Origin: Maratus speciosus
Taxonomy: Eukaryota; Arthropoda; Arachnida; Araneae; Salticidae
Length of the DNA stretch: 64,000 bases
Assembly: GCA_963932465.1 (NCBI GenBank)
Contig: OZ010799.1
Coordinates: forward strand, 285,417,898 to 285,481,897
Direction: 5' to 3'
Every line of letters begins with the position of its first letter. Positions within the stretch are counted from its first letter, which is position 1. Both the position numbers and the translations under genes were made by a program. Positions 1 to 12,149 of this stretch are shown in pieces. The notes beneath the pieces are model-generated. The model was not told the origin of the DNA. It saw only the letters and a program-made list of their open reading frames with translations, and ran no database searches.

Positions 1-1005
1 TGAATGTAACTTGGTCTGTACATAGTACATACAAATGTCTCGGCCGAGTTCGTTGGCCAGCTTCATTCGCCATCTTGTTTCAAAAGGGTTGCCATTTTTT
101 AAAAAAAATGTAATTTAAAATTTAAAATGAGGTATTAAAAAATTGGAAAATGAAAAAGATTTTTTTTATGTGTTTGGCCTTGATACAAAGATTCTGGAGC
201 AGTTTTTGTTTCTGAAAATTTGTTCTTTTGTTTATATCTTAAAAAGTGGTTGAATTATAGCGCTTTGAATTTCTATCATGGCTAACACTTTGAAGCGATC
301 TTGTATTTGTCACGCGATACCACACGTATTCGCCTATTTCGATGGAAGAAGGCATGTGGATAGTATACATCAATATCTCGACCAAGTTCGCTGGCCAGCT
401 TCATCAGCCATCTTGTTTCAAAATGGCGGCCATTAAATTTAAAAAAAATATATTTAAAGTGAGGTGCAAAAAAATTAGAAATTGAAAAAGGTTTCTTTCT
501 TAAGTATTTGACCTTGACATAAGGATTCAGGAGCATTTTTTGTTTGTCTTCATCTTAAAAAATGACTCAGATATAGCAGTTTCAATTTCTAAAGTGGGTG
601 ACATTTTGAAAAATCTGATTTTTTGCATGCGACAGCACTCGTATACATCAACCGACTCCGATATGAGTGAGCATGTGCACAGCAATTACTAAGGTCTCGA
701 CCAAGTTCACTGGTTTGCCTCATCGACCATGTTGTCTTAAAATGGCAGGCACTTTAAGAAATCGCCGAATTTGGCAGACAAATATAAGTGACTTTAAATA
801 AAAGCAGCTTGGATAAAGCTGACTAATTTCGCGAAATTCTCATTCATAATGATTTAGTATTTATAAAAATTATTATTGAATCTCCTGCATTCGGTTTCCA
901 TTTAATCGAGCTTCGTGTGTTTGAATAATATAAGTTGGCTTTTTAAAAATAAGGAATATGAAAGCTACCTCTTCCTCCCGGCACTGGCCGGAAGGACTTT
1001 TTATT
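1..1005 (+). mobile_element. Helentron/HINE-like repeat, 5'-truncated by window edge
   Basis: This is the reverse complement of 22837-23800 and carries about three diverged ~327-bp units. The unit marker (CTCGNCCRAGTTCG followed by GGCCAGC) recurs near 38, 376 and 693. The right end has GAAAGCTACCT (960-970), then a GC-rich hairpin (971-994, stem CCGGC/GCCGG), then GGACTTTTT. Both copies stop matching just after GGACTTTTT, so that is the element end. The 3' hairpin with a preceding inverted-repeat partner resembles Helentron-associated DINE/HINE elements. That assignment is inference; the copy relationship is seen directly. Confidence 0.6.
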
Positions 1006-1190
1006 TTTACGCTGTGATTTATAAGAATAAGCATAAGGTTTTTTTTTTTTTTTTTTTTTTTTTATAAATTCATAAAATTTAAATTTAAAATAAAATCTTC
1101 ATGTTAACCGTGCGTAGACAATAAATCTTGAAGTGACGCCAAAAATGTAACCCTAAAATCCGCTACATTCGGCACAAAACAACGACGTGC

Positions 1191-1222
<32 letters not shown>

Positions 1223-1839
1223 GAATATTTTTAGTAATACAGTTTTTAATTCATAATACAATGAAATGCTACCTTAGAATGCTTAAATATAAGCAGATCA
1301 TTTTCATTTTACAGAAAAGATGCACGGATGAAGTCAAAGAATTCGGTCCCTGTTCCACGTGCTTGTTTTGTTTGGGCCGAATGAGGGCATTTAAATCTGA
1401 GCGATAACGCACATCGTATTGCAAACTGTTTTTACGGCATACTGCATCTCCATCTATCTCTTTCCTCCGTGAATAATAGTTAATTTTATTTTACCCCAGA
1501 TCTTTTTATTCCAGCATCTTTGTTTTCGATAAATTACGTCTAATTCACCTGCTATGCGTACTTACTCAAAACTTTTCATCTTGTTATATTAAGATATACT
1601 CGAGAAATTTCTTTTTATTTCCAATATGCCGTCATATTAATTTTTCTATTCTTAATTTTTTTTTTCATTTTCCTGTTTCACGACAAAATATTTCAATTGA
1701 AAATTGTTTAAGAGAAAATATTATTCCGGGTTTTATTTTCTTGGCAACAATTAAAGAAATATTGGTAAATGTTATAGAAAAATGTCACATTATTCTCTAT
1801 GAAAATTATGAACTTTTGTATTTTTAAGCAAAATATTTG
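1006..1839. other. Intergenic, no gene seen
   Basis: AT-rich filler with a T-run near 1039-1062 and an A-run near 1193-1219. No reading frame, inverted-repeat element or RNA gene is recognised. Confidence 0.6.
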
Positions 1840-2515
1840 AATAAAATAAATGAAATATTGCCTATTTTTATTTCTGGGCTAAAATCCATCTATATGCAAA
1901 GATACAAATGCATTAATTCATCCGTTTTGACGTTGGCTTTACTCAAACATTATACACGCAATTATACTAATATTGTTAGGACCAAATACGTTGCTAGGCA
2001 ACGGATGAAAGAAAAGTAAAAAAATGAAACATGTATTATGTCCAATTGATAAAACAAAACGCTTTATATTATTGGAAAACATGCATAAAATTCCCCCAAA
2101 AATTATAAACCTAATTAAAAAAAATCTCGCAAATATATTGACAAAATTTCAAACTAATTGGAATACTTTAATAATCTTATTTAAAAATTTCAGCATCAAA
2201 AATTTACCATTTAAATCCATTTTTCATATGAACCATTTCTTTCAACAAATGAAAATCTGAAAATCGTCTGACTTGCCATAGAAAAGCATTATAGAACAAA
2301 ATAAAATGTTCTATATTTCCCGAACGAATGAACCAAATTTAACCAAAAACTATACAGCTAAGTCCGAGTACCTCATCAACATGCCCAATAAATTTCAAGC
2401 CGATCGGATGCTTTTCGCGGCAGTTATCGCGGAACAGACAGACAGACAGACAGACAAACGGAAATCAAAACTTTTCGTGTCTCCACAGTAAGCCTTCACT
2501 GACGTTTCGGCAATT
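1840..2515 (+). repeat. GACA-rich dispersed repeat, copy 1 (G family)
   Basis: Aligns by eye with 4620-5195 in the same orientation, from a GTTGCTAGGCAACG-like block through a (CAGA)n tract to a shared 3' stretch containing CTTCACTGACGTTTCGGCAA. Sequence such as TTTCAAGCCGATCGGATG followed by a (CAGA)n tail looks like the 3' part of a non-LTR retroposon or SINE. The short frames at 1837-2019, 2024-2260 and 2306-2491 lie inside it and show no domain, so they are not treated as genes. Confidence 0.55.
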
Positions 2516-2786
2516 ATACTAGTAAATCTGCAGATCAGGAGCCTCAACGTCAGCTCTACAATTCATTGTGTTTAGCGCCCTTTGAGTAATATTAATCTTT
2601 CTACAAAAAACGAAATTTAAAGTTTTGAAATTACATAAACATTTATAAAACGAAAAAATATTTCGACGGTTTCTGACATTAGAAGCGTTAAATTAAACCC
2701 CTTGTTATGTAATGGTATTCTGAAAATCTCATGAGCTACTTATTCTGGTAATTTTTAGATAATAAAGTAGATTTCTTCTAGTAGTA

Positions 2787-2815
2787 GGTTCAGGGGGGCT
2801 CTGCCCCCCTGAACC
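2787..2815. repeat. Perfect 13-bp stem hairpin
   Basis: GGTTCAGGGGGGC, a TCT loop, then the exact reverse complement. It is strikingly GC-rich for its surroundings. It could be a recombination or replication structure or the end of a small element. No T-run follows, so it is not a classical terminator. Confidence 0.85.
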
Positions 2816-2859
2816 CCTTCGTAGTGTAATTTAATTTACATTTGTAATTATCAATTAAT

Positions 2860-4400
2860 TGTGTTAATGTCCTTTAGTAAATTCTACCAATAGACGGAAA
2901 CGTACATGTATTATTTTCTACAGCCCTGTATATTACGTGAAGATTTTTACGCGTCGTCTATAACATTTAAATTTAATGCAGACAAAAAACCCTCTTAAAA
3001 CTGCTCATATCACATTTCCGGGGATTAGTATGCATAGTGTGCACCATATATCCAGTTTCTGTGGAGTCCTGTATATGGTTCTATTTAAATTCTGCAAACA
3101 TTTGTTAGTATACTAAATGTAATTGGGCTGGGAAATACATAACTCAAAAAAAAAAAAAAAAAAAAAAAAAAAAACACTGAAGCAACTCGCGCGCGCTCAT
3201 TTTCATTTATACTTACGAATTCATTTGTGTATCCCTGTACATGGTCTATACAATATTTAAGCACTACTTATTAAGCACAAATTTACTTAACGTTAAAACG
3301 CACACCATAATCGAAAATGCTCTTCAGCAATCATCCCTAATAGACCAGAACTGTATCCGAAATTTTTTATGTGACCCTATAAATGAACGATAAATACGAT
3401 ACAAATCATATTCAAGCTTCTTGTAGTCAACCACAGTAATGTAATTTAATTTCATAATGTTTGAATTAGTGCAACACAATTAACACACTGACGACAGGCA
3501 ATTTAATTAAATCTGGGTTTAAAAACAGTAGAAGCTCCTCCCTCTTCTGAAAGTGTCTCGGAAATTGGTTTCTGAAATATGTTTTTCATGTTTATGCAGC
3601 AGTAAATATCTTTCAATGTACGGATGTAATATATAATGTCTTACAATCTATAAAAAATATGGACAACACAATATAAATGTCTTTTCTGTAAGGTAGAAGT
3701 CACTCCCTTAGCCAATGACGTATTCTGAATAAAAACGAGAATTCTCGTTTCCCGTCGCTAATATGTTAAAAAAAGCTGTGAAGAGTTTTTTTCCCCCCGT
3801 AGACCACATTTTAATCGACCACTTTTGTGTGACCCTGAAAAAAAAATATGCTTTGCACCCCATATACTACAAAAATGTTTCAAAAATACATATCAATTTT
3901 ATTATTTTGTAAAAGAGTAACATCATTAAAAAACGCCACAAAAGGATTTTCTTCAAAGATTGTAATATTATGAATACTTTTGAGTTCCCTGTACGCATGC
4001 TGTAAGTGCTACACATAACATATTTTATAGTAACCAGGTTCTAGTGCACCTTAATAAAGTATATAAATTTCATTACGTTTAAAATTGTGTAACATTATTA
4101 AAATACACCGCAGACGATTTTTCCCAAAGACTATAATGTAATGTAATAGTTTTGAGGGCCCCTGTAATTAGGCTATGAATGCTACACTCTTCATTTTTAA
4201 TACCAAACATACTTTGGCAAACCTCAATAACGTATATCAATTACATGTAATCCCGACTATATTTACGCGAGTTAGAGCACGTAGAGAAACACGGCAGGCG
4301 ACAGATAGAAAAACTGAAGTCATAAATACTTTTCATCCATGTTGGAAAGTGTTAAAAAGGATTTACATGCCTTTAACTGTACTTTTTTTTCACTAATAGC
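2860..4400 (+). repeat. R-family dispersed repeat with ~130-180-bp internal sub-repeats, copy 1
   Basis: Sub-repeats end in variants of TTTTGTGTAGCCCTGTA. The copy starts with CAATAGACGGAAACGTAC, which recurs at 51868 as CAATAGACGGAAGCATAC. The 3' end (4255-4370) has ACGCGAGTTAGAGCACGTA and a segment ending GGAAAGTGTTAAAAAGG; the reverse complement of this block is at 15890-16000. A poly-A run (about 3147-3174) interrupts it. No protein domain was seen; the short frame at 4175-4396 is part of the repeat. Confidence 0.55.
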
Positions 4401-4619
4401 ATGGTTAAACATTAGTTTAAACATCCTAACCCATGCGATAGCAATAACATATTAAAAGCCCCCCAAAATATGCATATCTGGAGATCTATAAATCTACTGG
4501 AAAATAATTCATTATCGTGCCCACTGTTAATTGCATAAATTGCATCGATTTGGCGCGATAAAATATTTTTTGTGATAGCCTTTTAATAGTGCATGCAACA
4601 AATTAACGTAATTTACTAA

Positions 4620-5195
4620 CTTCATTCATATTTGAAGCAATGATAGGCTACGAATAACAGTCGCTAGGCAACGAAGAACAGGAGAAAAAGAAAGAAATAT
4701 GTATCATGTAAAACAAGAAAATTAATTTAAAAATTCTTTATATTATTGGAATACATGTATAAATGTCCTCAAAACATTATACACGTAAATAAAAAAATCT
4801 GAGATACATTCATAAAACTTCAATATAATAGGAATAATTTAAAACCCTTATTTGGAATGTTAGTATCCATAATTTGACATTTAAATCCATTAATCAAACG
4901 TGCCATTTTCTTTCAACAAATGGAAATTTGAAAATCGTCTGATTTGCCGTAGAAAAGCATTATAAAGAAAAATAAAATCTTCCATATTTTCCGAACAAAT
5001 GAACCAAATTTAACCAAAAACTATACAGCTACGTCCGGGTATCTCACGAATATGCCCAATTAATTTCAAGCTGATCGGGTGCTTTTTGCGGCAGTTATCG
5101 CGGAACAGACAGACAGACGGACAGACAGACAAACGGAAATCAAAACTTTTCGTGTCTCCACAGTAAGCCTTCACTGACGTTTCGGCAATAATACT
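4620..5195 (+). repeat. GACA-rich dispersed repeat, copy 2 (G family)
   Basis: Direct repeat of 1840-2515. The (CAGA)n tract is near 5104-5133 and both copies end with TTCGGCAAT. Divergence from copy 1 is visible throughout, so this is an old dispersed copy rather than a recent duplication. The minus-strand frame 5010-5378 is a shadow crossing this repeat. Confidence 0.55.
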
Positions 5196-5682
5196 TTGTT
5201 TTTTATAGAATTCTATAAGAAATTTTTGTAAGGGAAAGTGCTGGACCAGCAAAGGAATAGCAGTGGGGGAGGTGCTAGCACTGCAGGAAAAGTGCCGGAT
5301 TGAAGTAATGTGATGGCATACCAATGCTGACCTGCTGTTGGCCATCACTGATGGGCCAGCTGCATTCGGCTTGGACACTTTTCGACAGGTTTAAGTAATG
5401 GCACCCTTACACTTTACCGCTGATGGCACTGCTGGCTGCCATCTTTTTTTCTAGCTGATGGCCCACTGTTTCTTTCTTTGTTGGGAATGTAGAGGTATAT
5501 GGAACATGGCGATTAGAAATGCTTCATTTTCATATTCTTTTATTTGTTTATTATTACAAACAAATACAGATTTATATTGAATTATTTATTAACGAGGTTT
5601 CGATTTAAAATTTTGAGAACTTAGGAGTTCTATATGTACCAAATATATAATTAAAATGCGTTAAATGAAAATGTTAATTATA
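5196..5682. other. Unassigned; GC-richer island at 5230-5480
   Basis: Contains several TGATGGC and GCCATC words and GCTGATGG repeats, with higher GC than its surroundings. No open frame or transposon end could be identified. It may be part of another dispersed repeat. Confidence 0.4.
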
Positions 5683-5893
5683 TTAACCCCTTGAGGGGCA
5701 AGCAATTACGTTTGTGAAATGCTGAATTCCCACCGGAATCTTTGAAAAATTCTATTTCAAAATAAGTAAAAGCAATTTTATGGCTTTTTTCCACCAAAGT
5801 TAGAAAAGTAAAATTTAATAAAATTTTTCAGGTGTAAAAATTCATTAATCGTATGCGGTATATAATATATACCGGTGCCCCTCAAGGGGTTAA
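5683..5893. mobile_element. MITE, piggyBac-type (TTAA-bounded)
   Basis: Starts TTAACCCCTTGAGGGGC and ends with its exact reverse complement, GCCCCTCAAGGGGTTAA; 211 bp in all. The TTAA at both ends fits the fixed TTAA target duplication of the piggyBac superfamily. It is non-coding and non-autonomous. Kolobok and Sola3 also use TTAA, so the superfamily is inferred. Confidence 0.7.
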
Positions 5894-5996
5894 GGAAGAG
5901 ATAAATGAATGTTGTGATTATTAAATCGTTTTAGTTTAAAATAAAAGTTTTTTTTTAAAGTGAATTTATTTATAGATATTTGTAACACAAATTTAT

Positions 5997-6029
<33 letters not shown>

Positions 6030-8059
6030 GTAATTCGAATTCTTCCAACGTCGATAAAATTGTAAAGACTCAATTGGTTTTAATAGCTCGCTTCAATTAC
6101 AATTTTCATGTAATCGTTTTTACATTTATCATTTTGTTTCAGCTAAAATAACACGTTTTTTTTTGTTGTTGTTGTTGTTTTTTGTTTTTTTTTTAAATTT
6201 TATGTCAATTTAATAAGAAGATATTTTCTCGAAATTAATAGAAATTAAGGTTGAATTATTAAAAAGTGATCAAAAGGCATAGCATAAGACTGATCATATG
6301 TATTTGCATAATTTTAGAACTTGGTACAGAAACCATTTTCTCGCTCTAAATCGGTGCTGAATAAGGAATTGCTTACACTGAGTAACAGTAAATCCTTGAA
6401 TTTTATTAAATGTTTAAAAGAGCAGTTATATGCATAAAATCTCGTTGTTTTCATAATTTGATTTTCATGAACTTTCAAATAAGGCTTCTTGGAAAGTTCA
6501 ATTAGATATAAAAGTACAGTTTTTGCTTTATTTTTTACTTATTAACAATACGAGATTTGCTTATATACTGAAAACTTATTGACTTAGATATGTTACATAA
6601 AAAATTGTAGTCCCACGCGAACTTTCTTTACGTCGAGAACTCGTATAAGAAATAAATCTGAACTCTTAACTTCTTCCTCTTTTTTTGTTCTGCTTAATAT
6701 CAATGGTTCCACAATTTTGGGGTGAGTGCAAAGACATATCAAGTGACACATCAGTCAAAACAGCTGTCACTGAAAATGATGTTAGCGCATTGAGATGATA
6801 CGCATATTATAAAGCAGTATTGTAAATACAATGGCTTTTTATATAAAAAAAAATTTTTTGAAGTCTTTTTACATTTTTTTCAATAAAAGTAAAACAATAT
6901 AAAATTACCTATCATCTGAAAAATATATTCTAATTATAACTTATGATTACTTTTGTTGTCATTATTTATAATTTAAATTACTTCTGTTCTATTTTAAAAT
7001 GCAAACGTTTTAGTAAGTTTCATTTAGTGACTACTAGAAAAATTTAAATGAAACATTTATTTAATAGTTGCAGTTATATAAGGTACACTGAGAGTTCTCG
7101 CATCAAAAATCTAAATTGTGGCTCTAGAAAAAATAGTTCCATGTCCTATAAATTCTTGTTCTCTTTGCTAAAGAGTTCTAGAATCTCCTACTAGAATATA
7201 AGTGCGTTTTCCTACATTTTCGTTGTCAGACTTATTTAAAAATCTCTGTAAATATATGTGAACACAAGAGGTTAGTTTTAGTAACTATAATTCTAGTTTA
7301 TAAAACCATTCTAGAAATCAAGCGATAATTTATCGGTACGGAACGATTCATTATCGTTTCGTAACCTAGAAAACAAGAGACTAGAAATTCTAGATCATTT
7401 CGTCTATTCATCTCAGTTGTTCACCTTATTCGCATAGCTTGGAAATCTATCTTTTAATATAGGGATTCAGAAAAGGACTACCTATTCATTCTAGGCGAAG
7501 GAGGTATTTTTTTTTCTCAGTATAGAATCGCGCTACTGAGAAATGCACTTATATTTTATACATATATTTCTCACATAATCTTTTCTATCCTTTTAAGTAT
7601 TTTAGTGAAGTCATCGATTGTTCTTTTCTTTTTAAAATTTACTTTTCTGAGCAGCAAAATGTTTAATTACTACCAAGACATATTTTTATACTTTATAATA
7701 CGGTTATAAAAATAGTATTAAATTTGAAATCTAGCAAATATAACTCAATATTGTGAAAAGTATATAGTGAGAACGAGAACGATTAAGTGCTAAAGAATTG
7801 CTAATAGAAAGTTGTAATTAAAATACAGTTAACAGTTTATTATGAATGTAGGTTTTTTTAACCTATCCTTAACGTTATACTTTGTAAAAGTACACTTCTA
7901 GTATTAAAGATACAACTGCACTATTATCAGAAAATACATGTAAGTAACGTCGTGGTGAAAAATATAGGTAAAATAATCTTCCAAAAGATAAATGCGTTCG
8001 CACAAATCATCGTTTTACACTATTGATAAATCTACCTATCTTAGGTGAAACATTTTACA
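5894..8059. other. AT-rich intergenic, no gene seen
   Basis: Contains T-runs near 6008-6029 and a (GTT)n tract near 6163-6178. The stretch 7120-7490 has many TCTAGAA/CTAGAA words on both strands, which may be a decayed inverted-repeat element, though no clear termini were found. No supported reading frame. Confidence 0.5.
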
Positions 8060-8577
8060 TTAACCCTTAAATGCCGGGTGTTTCTTTTCGGCAACATACC
8101 CAATTTAGGCTCTAAAATACTATTAGAATAATATTGAAGCTGTAATGCCTAATGTGGCCAATAAAATACATTCTGAAAATATTATTAAATCAATTTTCAA
8201 CTTGTAGATGGCAACACTTGTGTTGTTTAAGAATAAAGATAAATTTATTTTTTCAATTGTTGCTACTTATTCTTTTTGTTTTGTTTGGAAGCTCGCGAAC
8301 TACCCTATTTTGTTCTGCAGTGAGCAAGTAAAATTTATTTCTTATTATAGTTCCTAAAATTCTTGTTTGTTTAATATTATAGAATTTTATAAAGGAAAAT
8401 TATTTTTTCAATTAAAGACCAGTATTGCCGATTAGTAATAAACTGTTTTTTAGCCGTAAACCATACTTAAAACAAAATATAAATTTTTAAAGTATTTTTC
8501 CCATGATTTATTTAAAAAATGAAAGTCTAAAAACATTATTACAATGATTTTGGAAAAATCAGGCATTTAAGGGTTAA
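8060..8577. mobile_element. MITE, piggyBac-type (TTAA-bounded)
   Basis: Terminal inverted repeats TTAACCCTTAAATGCC at the left and GGCATTTAAGGGTTAA at the right, 518 bp apart, each including TTAA. Interior is non-coding. The sequence differs from the 5683 and 57972 elements apart from the shared TTAACCC start. Confidence 0.7.
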
Positions 8578-8619
8578 TTATAAAGAAATATAAATGATAA
8601 AGAAATAAATATTTGAATA

Positions 8620-9060
8620 ATTCTAGAAAATGGCATATTTTAATATCCACAATAAAATCATTGATTTCATGTTACCCAAAATTCCATTCATATTCTATTC
8701 TCCGTAAAATGCCACGAATTCTGTACATTAATAAACTTAAGAAATCGCATTTGCTTCTTTGCGCATACTAATAATGACTCTTATTTTAAGCTTTATCCCA
8801 TCAGATATGAAGCTTAGGTAAGAGGATGAAACATTTTATATTAATAGTAAATAAATACCTGAATAATAAATAGGAAATATCAATTTTAAAACACATAATA
8901 ACACACATTGATTTCATATTGTATAACACACATGTAAACAAAAAAATTTTACATAACCATGACGTGCCAACACCCACACACACACACACACAAAGAAGAA
9001 AAAATAGACGGTAGAAAAATAATGGTCTAAAATTTTCTATCAAGATTTAAAAAATATGAG
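8620..9060 (+). repeat. ~245-bp tandem repeat family, segment 1
   Basis: Units carry recognisable blocks in order: TATTCTCYGTAAAATRCCACGAATTCTG (split here: TATTCTCYGTAAAA and TRCCACGAATTCTG), TAAGAAATYTCATTTGTT, a TCAGATATGA block, and CATTGATTTCATATTA. The same blocks recur at 9640-10380, 11672-12146 and 13405-13745. This segment holds just under two units. It contains a (CA)n tract near 8973-8992. The minus frame 8801-9043 is a shadow of the repeat. Confidence 0.65.
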
Positions 9061-9637
9061 GAACATATATGTAGGTATCATATGCATGTTTCGTACAGAG
9101 TCGACATGTAAACTTACTATAATAATTATGGCAGCAAATATATTTTAGAAAAAAGAATTAATGCGATGTAATTTGATTTCTTATGTTGCATCTTAATATC
9201 AGGTTAGTTTAAATACAAACTGAACTGGATTTATCTGACAAGTGCTTTCTGTTTGAGTTTTGATATTATTGATTTCTGAAAACAGTGACTCGAAAGCATA
9301 GATAGGTAGAAAAACTGCTAAAATAGCAAACGCCAGTTTCTTTGAATAGCTCTGAAATAAATTCAAACTTTACCATCGAAATTTAATAATCTCTAATAGC
9401 CAATTCTTATACATAGTTTTCAAATATCGTCTTTGTTTGAAAAAAATTAAGACCGCAATTAATTAGTTTAGAATGTTATATGCCGCAATTAAAATCATTT
9501 GATCGAATTTAAGAAAAGATCAATCGCGATTTTGTGTCATCTATCTTTGTTTTGATTTAGAGCCGCAGCAATACTGTGCCAAAGTTATTCTTCCTCATGC
9601 CAAAAGTGGCACGCGTGCCATAGGTTCGCTGTCCCTG
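9061..9637 (-). mobile_element. Degraded hAT-like element, only one end recognised
   Basis: Interrupts the ~245-bp tandem family. Its right edge reads, on the minus strand, CAGGGACAGCGAACCTATGG then CACGCGTGCC. A similar terminus, CAGGGATGGCAAACCTTTTC, is at 46507. Such ends are typical of hAT elements. The opposite terminus and a target duplication were not found, so the left limit is only where the tandem repeat stops matching. Confidence 0.45.
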
Positions 9638-10380
9638 GTATAACATGTTGTTTGTCTTCTATTTTCCGTAAAATGCCACTTAGTTTATGCTTTAATGCAT
9701 TTAAGAAATCTTGTTGGTTCCGTTCCCTATACAACTAATGACTCACATTCCCAACCTTTAACCGATCAGATACGAAGCTCAAATCAGATATGATTAAATA
9801 TTTTATTTTAATAGTAAATAAATCTCTGAATAAATCCAGAAAATGTCAATTTCTAAATCCCATAATAATAGCATGGCTTACATATTACGCAAAATGACAT
9901 TTGACAGCTATTCTTCGCAAAATGCCACGAATTATCTGCTTTTATATATTTAAGAAATTTCATTTGTTGACTTTCCTGTACTACTAAGGTTTCTCGTTTG
10001 AATCCTTTATACGAACAGATGTGAAACCCAAATCAGATATGATGAAATGTTTTATGTTTATTAAAGAAATCCCTGAATAATTACAGAAATTACAAATTTT
10101 TAAAACCGGTAATATTAATATGACTTTCATATTACGTAAATGCGATTCGTCTTCTATTCTCCTAAAAATGCCACGAATTCTCGACTTTAAAATATTTAAG
10201 ACATTTCATTTGTCCCCCATCTCTGTACTACTAATGAGACTCATTTTCAACATTTATCCGATGGAACATGAAAGTTAAATTGGAACTAGATTTTATTTAT
10301 AGTAAATATATCTCTGAGTAATTCCAGAAAATGTCAATTTTCAAAACACAAAATAATAAAATTTATTTGATATTAAGGGT
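9638..10380 (+). repeat. ~245-bp tandem repeat family, segment 2 (about three units)
   Basis: Three successive units with the CCACGAATT, TCAGATATGA and AAAATGTCAATTT blocks. It breaks off after TTTGATATT at about 10376 and resumes at 11672 with ACTTAAAATACCACC. The intact order at 13600 (TTTCATATTACTTAAAATAC) shows that 10381-11671 is an insertion. Confidence 0.65.
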
Positions 10381-10599
10381 TCTCAGGACATATGCTTTTA
10401 AAACACAATTTTTATTGAGATGAAATATATAAGTACGTTCTTTCATTAGTAAATAGATAGAAATGCTTAATTCATCTTTAAAAAGATAAACTTAAACTTA
10501 CACTATGTGCAAAATTACTTAAAAAATGAGAAAATATTAAAAAGATGTTAAATTATTTTAATATCTTAGTACATTCAACTATAAAAAAAACATGGTCTT

Positions 10600-11500
10600 C
10601 GTCAGAGAAATATAAGAAATACAATTGTTATTGACGTTTAATTTTCAAAATCCACGTAGATGGTGACGAAAGGAGTGAAAGTGGAAGTTAATTTTTAGAT
10701 CCGGAAAACATTGGGAAAATAAAACATGGATATAGGGAAGTGGAATATTACTCGTTTTATGATTCTTTAAACAAACTGAGCCAAATTCTGGGTACTTTGT
10801 AGGATAAAACGCCATTCAAACAGTATTTTCTTTAGTAGTAATTTCTATTGATTCGCGGATGATTAAATCATGATAATTATTTGATAGATAAGGATATATA
10901 ATTTTTGCGTCTTCGAAATTAACTTGTATATTCTGCTTCTGGTTAAGTCTTGACAGGGCTGTTGTAGGTCGGTTATACTTTAAATCTCTCAAATGTTCTT
11001 GAATACGGACTTTAAGTTTACGTGAAGTCATTCCTATGTATTCGAGATAAATATTTTCTGTTTTCAGTGGAATTATATATACTCCAGAAACTTCATCTTC
11101 CGGGATCGGGGTTTTTTTGGCACTAATTAGATTTTTCAGTTTTGCTGGAGGAGTGGAGATTAAGTTTACGTCAAAGCGAAAAAGTGCATGTCTGAGTTTT
11201 TCGAAAAGTCCTGTTATGTACTTCATCTTTCAATATCTCATATATCTCAGTGGAGTTTTTTGTATTTTCATATGGTTCTTCTGTGAGTTGATTAGCTTAT
11301 CAATAGAATTGCAGTTGAGAATGGTTTCCCAATACGCATTATTCAATACATATTCAATATCCAGGTTGATGTACTTCACTATTTAAAACTCGTTAATTTC
11401 ATTTTCTTCATAGCTTAGGATTCTTCCCATCTCCTTTATTGTTTTACATTCCACAGTTTCTGATCCACTATCAGATTTTTCTTTACCTAAAATTTTATAC
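10600..11500 (-). pseudogene. Penelope-like element 3' fragment: RT C-terminal linker plus GIY-YIG endonuclease
   Basis: PLEs encode a reverse transcriptase followed by a GIY-YIG nuclease that nicks the target. The longest frame (10816-11226, minus) ends in a GIY-YIG domain: GVYIIPL, then YIGMTSRKLKVRIQEH, then a TTALSRL segment, and a late ESIEI with the conserved Glu. It lacks the Cys pair often seen after the first motif. Upstream on the same strand (11227-11395) another phase reads NNAYWETILNC and SIDKLI, the RT-to-nuclease linker, but is broken by stops. The RT palm is absent, so this is a 5'-truncated, inactive copy. It lies inside the 245-bp tandem family together with a pogo-like terminus at 11505-11671. 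The plus-strand frame 11117-11386 is a shadow. Confidence 0.8.
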
Positions 11501-11504
11501 CAAG

Positions 11505-11671
11505 TCAATGGATTATTGGGAGTTCGGTTAAAAAATTTCTTTTTGGCGAAATAGGCTGTTCGGATATCTGGTAATTCGGTTATTTTTTTTTTTTATTATT
11601 GAGAGAGAAATAGGTTGTTCGGGTAATTGGAAGTTCGGTTAATTGGTGTTCCGATAATCGGCGCTCTACTG
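11505..11671 (-). mobile_element. pogo/Tigger-like terminal fragment
   Basis: On the minus strand it begins CAGTAGAGCGCCGATTATCG immediately after a TA (11672-11673), the usual start for pogo/Tigger elements. It continues with repeated CCGAAC/CCAATTA words. No matching left terminus was found, so this is a lone end. Confidence 0.55.
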
Positions 11672-12146
11672 TACTTAAAATACCACCTATCATCTATTCT
11701 CTGTAAAATACCATGAATTATGTAATTTAATTTATTTAGGGAATCTCATTTGTTCCCTTCTCTCTACTTCTAATGAATCTCTTTTGCAACATTTATGCGA
11801 TCACATATGGTGGAACAATTTATATTAAGAGTAAAGAAATCTCGAAAAAATTTCAGAAAATGACAGTTTTTAAAATTCATAATAACACACATTCATTTCA
11901 TATTACGTAAAATGTCATTTATCCTCTATTCTCTGTAAAATACCACGAATTCTGTGCTTTAATTTATTTAGGGAATCTCAATTGTTCCCTTCTCTGTACT
12001 TCTAATGAATCTCATTTCCAACATTTACCCGATCAGATATAGTGAAACAATTTATATTAAGAATATAGAAATCTCGAAAAAATTTCAGAAAATGACAATT
12101 TTTAAAATTCATAATAACGCACATTGATTTCATATTATGTAAAAGA
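11672..12146 (+). repeat. ~245-bp tandem repeat family, segment 3 (two units)
   Basis: Two clear units with the CTGTAAAATACCA block at about 11700 and 11932, so the period here is close to 232-245 bp. It is interrupted at about 12146 by the second PLE fragment. Confidence 0.65.
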
Positions 12147-12149
12147 AGA

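Noticed and set aside
1840..5195. LTR retrotransposon with G-family repeats as LTRs
   Set aside because: The repeats do not start TG or end CA, are clearly diverged, and enclose no gag, pol, primer-binding or polypurine signal.
5010..5378. 122-codon minus-strand frame
   Set aside because: Overlaps the (CAGA)n dispersed repeat and a GC-richer island; no recognisable family.
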